Shown piece after piece: positions 56,317 to 64,000 of a stretch of 64,000 nt of DNA. The stretch lies in the NCBI GenBank assembly GCA_033239005.1, contig BSQZ01000098.1:1422501-1486500 (forward strand), read 5' to 3'. Origin of the DNA: Lamellibrachia satsuma. Its lineage: Eukaryota; Annelida; Polychaeta; Sabellida; Siboglinidae. The notes under the pieces were generated by a model. The model worked only from the letters and a program-made list of their open reading frames with translations, did no database searches and was not told the origin of the DNA. The translations under genes were made by a program, and so were the position numbers. Each line of letters begins with the position of its first letter. Position 1 is the first letter of the stretch.

Positions 56317-57587
56317 TGGGCTTGGATATCGGACATAGACCGATTGAACTTGAAAATGTCCTATTGATATGGCCTTGATCAGGTCATTTGTCCGATAAAA
56401 TTATCGTCGGAGCAGTCATGTGTCCTATCTTTTTTATCACTGCGGACTCTGAAAACAACTTTTACTGAACTCCGCAGTTTGTTCGCTAGTTTGGCTTCTT
56501 GCTATTCGGCTGCGTCAGCAATTCATGCTAATGCGTAGTCTATTTCTGGCCCTGAAGTAGGCATGTCAACAATAATAGCATTGACCGATATTATAGGTCA
56601 GTGAATAATAAATATTTTTAAAACGCAAAGTACTTCGGTTACTAAGCATTAGGGACAGTAGTCGCTAGGGGCGCTGCTAGTGCCAAAACTGTCTAATGGG
56701 TGCTCCATTGGTGCTGTTACTATCCACCAGGTGGCATGCTCGAAATACTTCCGTTACTAGGCACTTTCGATGTTCTGGCATAAGTTCTTCAATATACCAG
56801 ATCTTCCATTGATTTCGGTTGTGCGATCTCAGCCAGTCTAGATCTTGCTGGTTTCAAATACGCTGGCTGACTTCCTGCAGATCTTTGTCGAGGGCAGTTG
56901 GGTATGTTATTTGTGGATGCCCTCGCCAGCCAGCAACGTTAGCGGATGTGAAATATTAGTCTATGGGCAACTGTGCAGGGGCTTCACGTGACATGCGAAG
57001 CACATATCTAAACACATGCATGCATGCACGCACGCACACACACACTGAAAAAATTTTTATGCCATCATACATACATTAATCATACATTTATTAAGAGAAT
57101 TTTTGAATCCATGTGATTGATATCATGGTACCCAATTTTTGGTGCCTCTCTGTTTTAGTATCTAATTTGTTACCAATGTGCCAAATCATGAAAAGTGGTG
57201 TTGATTGCAATATGTCATTATTTATATAAGTAAATGAAGAACAAAATTTGTTCACCTAATATCTGCAGAACTTTTCAGTTTTATTAGTATTGCTCTTTAT
57301 AACTACACTGAATTGCACACTGTATGCTGAACTACTTACTACTTACTACTCACTACTTACTACGCTGCTCAAGTCTCTTGAAGTGCACCGAAAACCAATG
57401 ATTATCTTTCATGGTAGAATGTCCTATTGTTTTTGTGGAGTCAAGACTTTGTCCTATTAATTTAAGAGATTCAGGACATTTTGTCCTATCACTTCTGTGT
57501 TCATCACTGGGTGAGGACTGTTCCCACTATGCCACTAGTGGTCATGCATGTGCATATGAAATACTTGACCTTTCGCCACATGTTCAC
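56317..57587. other. Unassigned unique sequence
   Basis: A CTCF-like word CCACCAGGTGGC lies at 56724-56735, with another similar word GCTAGGGGCGCTG at 56665-56677. A CATGCATGCACGCACGCACA-type simple repeat is near 57014. No exon is recognised. Confidence 0.5.
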
Positions 57588-58582
57588 CACTTGCAGTCTA
57601 CTGAGATAAGTGTAACATGTACCTGCAAGCTACTGAGACAGGTATGACGTGTACCTGCAGGCTACTGAGACAGGTATGACGTGTGCCTGTAGGCTACTGA
57701 GACAGGTATGATGTGTACCTGCAGTCTACTGAGATAAGTGTAACATGTACCGGCAGGCTACTGAGACAGGTATGACGTGTACCTGCAGTCTACTGAGATA
57801 AGTGTAACATGTACCTGCAAGCTACTGAGACAGGTATGACGTGTACCTGCAGGCTACTGAGACAGGTATGACATGTACCTGTAGGCTACTGAGACAGGTA
57901 TGATGTGTACCTGCAGGCTACTGAGATAAGTGTAACATGTACCTGCAAGCTACTGAGACAGGTATGACGTGTACCTGCAGGCTACTGAGACAGGTATGAT
58001 GTGTACCTGTAGGCTACTGAGACAGGTATGATGTGTACCTGTAGTTTACTGAAACAGGTATGATGTGTACCTGCAGTCTACTGAGATAAGTGTAACATGT
58101 ACCGGCAGGCTACTGAGACAGGTATGATGTATACCTGCAGTCTACTGAGACAGGTATGATGTGTACCTGTAGGCTACTGAGACAGGTATGATGTGTACCT
58201 GTAGTGTACTGAGACTGGTATGATGTGTACCTGTAGTGTACTGAGACAGGTATGACGTGTACCTGCAGTGTACTGAGACAGGTATGACGTGTACCTGTAG
58301 TGTACTGAGACTGGTATGATGTGTACCTGTAGTGTACTGAGACAGGTATGACGTGTACCTGCAGTGTACTGAGACAGGTATGACGTGTACCTGTAGTGTA
58401 CTGAGACAGGTATGATGTGTACCTGTAGTGTACTGAGACAGGTATGACGTGTACCTGTAGTGTACTGAGACAGGTATGATGTGTACCTGTAGTGTACTGA
58501 GACAGGTATGACGTGTACCTGTAGTGTACTGAGACAAGTATGATGTGTACCTGTATTCTACTGAGACAGGTATGGCGTGTAC
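57588..58582. repeat. 32-bp minisatellite with a CAGGTA...TACCTG palindrome
   Basis: About 31 copies of GCTACTGAGACAGGTATGAC followed by GTGTACCTGCAG. Each unit contains CAGGTATGACGTGTACCTG, an imperfect palindrome that presents a donor-like CAG|GTA word on both strands. Units with AGTGTACTGAGAC dominate the right half. Confidence 0.92.
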
Positions 58583-58731
58583 CTGCGCCTACAGTTTGAC
58601 AGGTGCAGTATGACTCAGTAAAGCAGACAGGTTGCACAGTTAGAGTGGTGTAGGACTGATCCCATATGGCACCTGTCAGTGTTTGCTCAAGGACTTCTTT
58701 CACAGGTTCTCTGATGTCTGTCTTCAGACGT

Positions 58732-58862
58732 TACCACAGACTAATGGTGAGACCTAGACATGGTTACCACAGACTAATGGTGAGACCTAGACATGGTTAC
58801 CACAGACTAATGGTGAGACCTAGACATGGTTACCACAGACTAATGGTGAGACCTAGACTTCG
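58732..58862 (+). repeat. 33-bp minisatellite, four copies
   Basis: Unit CCACAGACTAATGGTGAGAC followed by CTAGACATGGTTA. It contains an acceptor-like ACCACAG and a donor-like ATG|GTGAGA. The last unit changes into CTAGACTTCGTTCCAG, which would be the acceptor of the possible exon at 58869. Confidence 0.85.
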
Positions 58863-58868
58863 TTCCAG

Positions 58869-59020
58869 TAACTCTCCTGTGTTTTCCTACCTTGAAGTAG
58901 CAACATTTGCTGGTGCAGGCGATTCATTGATTAGAGTCAGCCATGTACCAAGTTTCCCTGGTGTTTCTGGTGGTGATAACATGCTGTTGTGTACATTTAA
59001 GTCACCAATACTAAACTTTG
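58869..59020 (+). CDS. Possible exon of an unrecognised plus-strand gene
   Basis: Between CTTCGTTCCAG and the donor TTTG|GTAGGT lie 152 nt with a 50-codon stop-free frame reading NSPVFSYLEVATFAGAGDSL, IRVSHVPSFPGVSGGDNMLL and CTFKSPILNF. The composition is protein-like and the sequence is not repetitive. I recognise no family. It could also be chance. Its exit phase (one base over) does not fit directly to the ZDHHC exon at 60955, which needs two bases. Confidence 0.22.
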
Positions 59021-59037
59021 GTAGGTATAATACTAAA

Positions 59038-59290
59038 TTATTAAATTGATATATATTTCTTATATAGCACATTTTCTTAAAAAGTTCAGCAAGCTTGACA
59101 TAAAATGCAAAAAATTACTAATATAAAATGTGTATTATTATACACATAAAATGTGTATAAAATAATTAGTGTTAAGTTAATTTATAATTTTTTAAAAGTC
59201 ATGTTAAAATAATATTTAAATTATTAAATGAATATATTTCTTATATAGCACATTTTCCTAAAAAGTTCAGCAAGCTTTACATAAAATGCA
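59038..59290. repeat. Direct duplication of about 65 bp
   Basis: TTTCTTATATAGCACATTTT and the following AAAAAGTTCAGCAAGCTT occur at about 59056-59095 and again at 59234-59275, separated by AT-rich sequence. Confidence 0.75.
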
Positions 59291-60112
59291 TGAAATGTTA
59301 TGTAGTAGTTGGTTAGCTATTGTGTGTCCCTAGTTATGTAGTAGTTGGGTAGCTATTGTGTGTCCCTAGTGATGTAGTAGTTGGGTAGCTATTGTGTGTC
59401 CCTTGTGATGTAGTAGTTGGGTAGCTATTGTGTGTCCCTAGTGATGTAGTAGTTGGGTAGCTATTGTGTGTCCCTAGTGATGTAGTAGTTGGGTAGCTAT
59501 TGTGTGTCCCTAGTGGTGTAGTAGTTGGGTAGCTATTGTGTGTCCCTAGTGATGTAGTAGTTGGATAGCTATTGTGTGTCCCTAGTGATGTAGTAGTTGG
59601 GTAGCTATTGTGTGTCCCTAGTGATGTAGTAGTTGGGTAGCTATTGTGTGTCCCTAGTGATGTAGTAGTTGGGTAGCTATTGTGTGTCCCTAGTGATGTA
59701 GTAGTGGAGTAGCTATTGTGTGTCCCCAGTGATGTTGTAGTTGGGTAGCTATTGTGTGTCCCTAGTGATGTAGTAGTTGAGTAGCTATTGTGTGTCCCCA
59801 GTGATGTAGTAGTTGGGTAGCTATTGTGTGTCCCTAGTGATGTAGTAGTTGGGTAGCTATTGCGTGTCCCTAGTTATGTAGTAGTTGGGTAGCTATTGTG
59901 TGTCCCTAGTGATGTAGTAGTTGGGTAGCTATTGCGTGTCCCTAGTTATGTAGTAGTTGGGTAGCTATTGTGTGTCCCTAGTTATGTAGTAGTTGAGTAG
60001 CTATTGTGTGTCCCTAGTTATGTAGTACTGTAGTTGGGTAGCTATTGTGTGTCCCTAGTTATGTAGTAGTTGGGTAGCTATTGTGTGTCCCTAGTGATGT
60101 GGGTAGCTATTG
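59291..60112. repeat. 36-bp minisatellite
   Basis: About 23 copies of CTAGTGATGTAGTAGTTGGG followed by TAGCTATTGTGTGTCC. Each unit has several stops on the plus strand, so no open frame results. 60113-60390 beyond it is unique, with a short GTGTGGCCTCT repeat at 60239-60285. Confidence 0.93.
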
Positions 60113-60390
60113 TGTGGCTATAGGATTTGGGTAACTTATGATCGTATTGTACTATCTGTTCGAACAGTCATTTCTCATGTATTCCCATTGATAACTGTGT
60201 AGAGTTCGTAATACTAATACTAATGGTAGAACAGCATCTGTGTGGCCTCTGTGCGGCCTCTGTGTGGCCTCTGTATGGCCTCTGTGCACATTCACAGGAG
60301 AATTACAGCACTGAAACATTTATACATGACTTTTAGATAAAAGAATATATATTAAGACGTTTAATGCATCGAAAAAACATCAACAGCAAA

Positions 60391-60954
60391 TGTCTCACTG
60401 TTTCTCTGTTGCAGCTGCTTATACCTGTTTGTCCATGAAGCCTGGCTACGTGTCTCACTGTTTCTCCATTACAGCTGCCTATACCTGTTTGTCCATGAAG
60501 CCTGGCTACGTGTCTCACTGTTTCTCCGTTACAGCTGCCTATACCTGTTTGTCCATGAAGCCTGGCTACGTGTCTCACTGTTTCTCTGTTACAGCTGCCT
60601 ATACCTGTTTGTCCATGAAGCCTGGCTACGTGTCTCACTGTTTCGCTGTTACAGCTGCCTATACCTGTTTGTCCATGAAGCCTGGCTACGTGTCTCACTG
60701 TTTCTCTGTTACAGCTGCCTATACCTGTTTGTCCATGAAGCCTGGCTACGTGTCTCACTGTTTCTCTGTTACAGCTGCCTATACCTGTTTGTCCATGAAG
60801 CCTGGCTACGTGTCTCACTGTTTCTCTGTTACAGCTGCCTATACCTGTTTGTCCATGAAGCCTGGCTACGTGTCTCACTGTTTCTCCGTTACAGCTGCCT
60901 ATACCTGTTTGTCCATGAAGCCTTGCTACATGTCTTACTGTTTCTCTGTTACAG
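60391..60954 (+). repeat. 60-bp acceptor-bearing minisatellite leading into the ZDHHC exon
   Basis: Nine copies plus the true site of a 60-bp unit that spans a 3' splice site: CTCACTGTTTCTCTGTTACAG, shown here as pyrimidine tract plus AG, then CTGCCTATACCTGTTTGTCC. AG dinucleotides end at 60414, 60474 and every 60 bases to the true 60954. The exon start ATGCCCGCACCTATTTGTCC is clearly the same sequence as the unit's CTGCCTATACCTGTTTGTCC. In the exon phase the unit is stop-free and reads CLYLFVHEAWLRVSLFLCYS. Confidence 0.93.
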
Positions 60955-61076
60955 ATGCCCGCACCTATTTGTCCAGTACTCTCCAGCCATTCCAGTGGTC
61001 GAGGGGCTTCTTTCCATATTTGTCATTGCCAACTTTGGACTAGCAACGTTCATGGACCCCGGCACATACCCACGAG
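60955..61076 (+). CDS. Palmitoyltransferase ZDHHC5/8-like, one internal exon
   Basis: The exon is 122 nt between the acceptor CTCTGTTACAG and the donor CGAG|GTAAGA. After one base it encodes CPHLFVQYSPAIPVVEGLLS and IFVIANFGLATFMDPGTYPR, leaving one base. The block (F/L)ANF-x-x-ATFMDPG-x-x-PR follows a short loop and forms the second membrane segment and cytosolic DPG motif of ZDHHC5/8-type enzymes, which attach palmitate to cysteines of membrane proteins. The DHHC cysteine-rich domain would be in later exons, beyond the window or not found. The first exon is not identified; the codon completed at the 5' edge would be Thr if it ends AC, as in vertebrate ZDHHC8 (from memory). Confidence 0.85.
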
Positions 61077-61794
61077 GTAAGAACTTCATGTAGTGCTGTC
61101 ATCTGTGAGTTCTGGCATATCTTCTGGTCTAACATTGTGTTAGACTGTGTCAGACTGAAATCTACAGATTTTCTTTAGAAAATTAAAATTCTTGTTACTA
61201 AACCACTAATGCTATCTTGTGTAATAAGAACACACGCTCAGGTAGATTTTGTACCGTTTACTGACCTGAATTGGAATTGATTTTTTTGGAATTGGAATTG
61301 ATTTTGTTGGAATTGTTGACTTGATACTGTTAATCTTTACCCCTTAAATTTACTATTAAAATCATATTTGTCTGCTATTAATATGTCACCCTGAATCTGG
61401 TAACACCCAGGAAGCTGTCAACATTATAGCATATACACTGTCTACTTTGTTATTGAAACATTGTGAACAAGAACAGTATAATCAAGCATTTGCATCAAAA
61501 ACAAATACTAAGTTACTATAACAGACAGTAAAACTAAAGTCAGACCGTTCAGGCCTTATCTCATTTTCTTTCTCAGTGGACAAGGTTTATTTCCCTGTGG
61601 AGAATACAATGTCATGTTGGTGATTAGGATGACTCAAAGTTTACAGTAAATTTGATGAAATATCAATGATACCACAACTGATATAAACAGGGGGAAACTG
61701 TTCAAAACTCAGATTAACGACCCAACTGTCCAGGGCTGTCCAAAATGTTTGGTTAGTAAAATCCAGGAGAGGTGTCACAGCAGTACATATCAAA
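61077..61794. other. Intron of the ZDHHC-like gene, unique part
   Basis: No exon seen. A GGAATTG-rich simple stretch lies at 61268-61316, similar to one at 63200-63335 on the other side of the CR1 copy. Confidence 0.55.
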
Positions 61795-63075
61795 TGAGAA
61801 TTACAGACCAGTGAGTTTAACGTCAGTGATTTGTAAATTATTAGAAAGGTTAATTAAAGACCATATGGTGGACTTCCTCGTTAAGCATAAATTATTAAAT
61901 TCATCTCAACATGGATTCCTTAAAGCGAGGTCATGCTTAACAAATATGTTATGTTTTTTGGAAGAAATCACTAAGTGGATAGACGTGGGATCGCCAGTAG
62001 ATATTATCTACTTAGATTTTCAGAAAGCTTTTGACAAAGTGCCACATCAAAGATTGCTACTTAAATTAAAAGCCCATGGTATTGGGGATAGCATAACTGA
62101 CTGGATAGAACAATGGCTGACTGACAGAAGACAACGAGTTGTAGTAGATGGAGAAGTTTCAAATTGGAAATCGGTTTTGAGTGGGGTACCTCAAGGATCA
62201 GTATTAGGACCTATATTATTCTTAATTTATATCAATGACTTGGACGACAGTATAACAAGTAACATACTGAAATTTGCAGATGACACAAAACTGTTTAGAA
62301 AGGTTAATACTGATGGTGATAAACAACATTTACAAAACGATCTAGACAGATTAGTGAAATGGTCTGAGTAATGGCAGATGCTGTTCAATTTTGGGAAATG
62401 TAAATGCCTACATACAGGACATGGGAACTTGAATGTAAACTATAAAATGGGAGATACTGTTCTGGGTACTACTGTAAAAGAAAAGGACTTACAATAAGCG
62501 CTGATATGAAAGTTTCAGAGCAGTGTGGTATTGCAGCTTCAAAGGGTAATCAAATTCTTGGATTGATTAGAAGACACATAACATACAAGGGAAAAAAGTT
62601 AATTATACCTCTTTATAAAGCAATAGTTAGACCTCATTTAGAATACTGTATACAAGCATGGAGACCATATCGTAAGAAGGATATAGATACACTTGAACGC
62701 ATACAAAGGAGAGCAACTAAAATGATTCCAGAACTTAGAGACCTTAGTTATGAAGAATGCCTGAAAGAATGTGGTTTAACAACTCTAGAGACAAGGAGGT
62801 TAAGAGGAGATCAGATTGAAGTTTTTAAGATATTGAATGGGTATGAAAATATTGATAGAAATATGTTTTTCTCACTCAAAAAGGATAGCAGAACTAGAGG
62901 ACATGAGGTAAAATTAGTAAAGGATCAATGTAGATTGGACATCAGGAAGCACTCGTTCTCACAGAGGACAATAAATGAATGGAACAAATTGTCTACAGAT
63001 TGTGTAACTGCTAGCAGCGTGAATATGTTTAAAAACAAGGTTGACACATATATCAGGAGGGCGGGTTATAAGTAG
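61795..63075 (+). pseudogene. CR1 reverse transcriptase, truncated and frameshifted
   Basis: Readable motifs are ENYRPVSLTSV, YLDFQKAFDKVPHQRL, GVPQGSVLGP, KFADDTKLF (catalytic) and the C-terminal RRHITYKGKKLIIPLYKA. An in-frame TAA at 62369 follows RLVKWSE, where the copy at the window start has a sense codon. A five-base loss near 62490 (compare KDLGVTIS in the other copy) shifts the frame; the rest is open at 62506-63075. Confidence 0.85.
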
Positions 63076-63166
63076 GTGAACATTGTTGGACTCTCGATAA
63101 GCCAATGGCTTCCTTGTCCACTTGCCATCTGGGCCTTTGGCTTGGATGGCAAATCTTGTTAAATGG
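61795..63166 (+). mobile_element. CR1-group retrotransposon, 5'-truncated copy
   Basis: The plus strand holds the 3' 1.37 kb of the same CR1 family: reverse transcriptase from NYRPVSLTS to the end, then a 3' UTR ending GGCAAATCTTGTTAAAT. The 5' truncation inside the reverse transcriptase is typical of incomplete target-primed insertion. It is nearly identical to the minus-strand part at 44-1420, so both are fairly young. It lies in the sense orientation in the ZDHHC-like intron. Confidence 0.9.
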
Positions 63167-63184
63167 CTGAATGCCATTTTTTAT

Positions 63185-63335
63185 AGCAAACCTGATTTAA
63201 AAAGTAGGAATTGACAATTTGGAATCGGAATTGATTACTGCAAGGCGGAATTGTTTTTTTATTATTACTGGAATTGGAATTGATTTTTGCAAGGCGGAAT
63301 TGGAATCAATTGGAATTGATAAAACGGAATTGACC
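63185..63335. repeat. GGAATTG-rich degenerate simple repeat
   Basis: Repeated words GGAATTGATT, GCAAGGCGGAATTG and GGAATTGGAATTG. A shorter stretch of the same kind is at 61268-61316, so the CR1 copy may have entered a region that already held this repeat. Confidence 0.7.
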
Positions 63336-64000
63336 CCATGTCAGCTGTGTACCACTTCTCTAGAATGTTTTATGTACCACTTCTCTGGAATGTTTTATGT
63401 ACCTGAATTGTGTACATTTCATTTTGTTCATTAAAATATATATAAAGTAAGTGTCACAAGAGGCTAATACTTACAATAAGTTATGTAGGTTTTGCCGACA
63501 ACATTGCCAACATGTCAGTTAAAGAAACTGTCTCAAGATTACAGTGGCCTTGAGTACTATAAAGTTGTCAACACATCTGTTGTGGCAGATCATGCTTCGA
63601 ATGAGTTGTTACTGCTCTTATTTAACCGCTGGCTCAGATTGGTGCCTGTATTCTGTAGGCCTGCTCATAAACAAGTCCTCCTGGTAGCTTCATTGTACAC
63701 AGTCAGTGGCAGTAACAGAAGCAACAGAACTGTTGCCAGTAGCAACAATTGTTTAGCAACTTTGTAGCAATAACTCAGTTAAAAAAAATTTAACTCGCAG
63801 TGTCCAAACCCTAACTGTGAACTCTCCCCTGCCCAGTGTAGTCCGTTTGGTGTGGGTTGTGGAGCACTGGCATTGACCCTCTCCGTGAAGTCCTGTTTGT
63901 GGGTCATGTGGTTAAGATGTAAATAGTGATGTGAGAAGAGGTAGACTGGCCGGGCTCAAACCACATCAGTGATGTGTCTTTCTGTTGTTTTTTAAGAACT
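63336..64000. other. Unassigned, ZDHHC-like intron or intergenic
   Basis: A 24-bp word TGTACCACTTCTCTAGAATG is repeated twice at 63346-63395. The open frame 63492-63767 has no recognisable motif. No further ZDHHC exon was found before the window ends. Confidence 0.5.

Noticed and set aside
61077..64000. Further ZDHHC exons, including the DHHC cysteine-rich domain
   Set aside because: No Cys/His-rich segment with splice sites was found; the interval holds the CR1 copy and unassigned intron-like sequence.

Overview
The window reads as a stretch of an invertebrate animal genome. It has spliced genes with GT-AG introns, CR1-group non-LTR retrotransposons and an extraordinary load of tandem repeats: by my own boundaries roughly 29 kb of 64 kb, about 45%. 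Nothing bacterial (operon, RBS, CRISPR) is present. I recall that minisatellites spanning exon/intron boundaries, and CR1-like elements, have been described in amphioxus, so a cephalochordate is one candidate. This is memory plus inference and was not checked.

The main gene lies on the minus strand. Eleven consecutive exons (a to k, 36675 down to 6392) join with consistent intron phases into 417 codons plus a stop. They encode the C-terminal part of a TLDc-domain protein of the RTC5/MEAK7 type. The complete TLDc domain is exons e-j, with a conserved C-terminal tail in exons j-k. The 5' exons are not secured. A candidate first exon starting MGNN, a possible N-myristoylation start, sits at about 39475-39567 beside an ETS/YY1-like promoter motif. 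On the plus strand, one exon at 60955-61076 encodes the second membrane segment and DPG motif of a ZDHHC5/8-type palmitoyltransferase. Its other exons were not found here.

Layout: 44-3878, a CR1 copy with internal inversion; 4912-6447, a 49-bp array fused to the last TLDc exon; 6392-36675, the TLDc gene, whose introns hold about 18 arrays, a CR1 fragment (8237-8891), another non-LTR element (14776-17875), a 2.9-kb G-rich 12-bp array, a TA tract, a 5-kb 64-bp array and a CR1 copy (30317-33636) inside a 54-bp array; 36762-38803, a 51-bp array with a tRNA-like A box; 38939-39340, a large imperfect palindrome; 40150-43110, two decayed retroelement tails; 45817-60950, a mostly non-coding region with a dozen more arrays; 60391-61076, a 60-bp array leading into the ZDHHC exon; 61795-63166, a 5'-truncated CR1.

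The most interesting signal is the link between the arrays and the genes. At least seven arrays are tandem copies of a specific exon edge: donors of exons b, c and e, acceptors of exons i and j, the stop-codon end of exon k, and the acceptor of the ZDHHC exon. Each unit repeats a GT or AG splice signal. In three cases the period is a multiple of three (57, 54, 60 bp), the unit is free of stops and the phase is kept. Use of any decoy site would therefore add whole blocks of 19, 18 or 20 residues. Most very long ORFs in the window are by-products of these arrays and are not genes.
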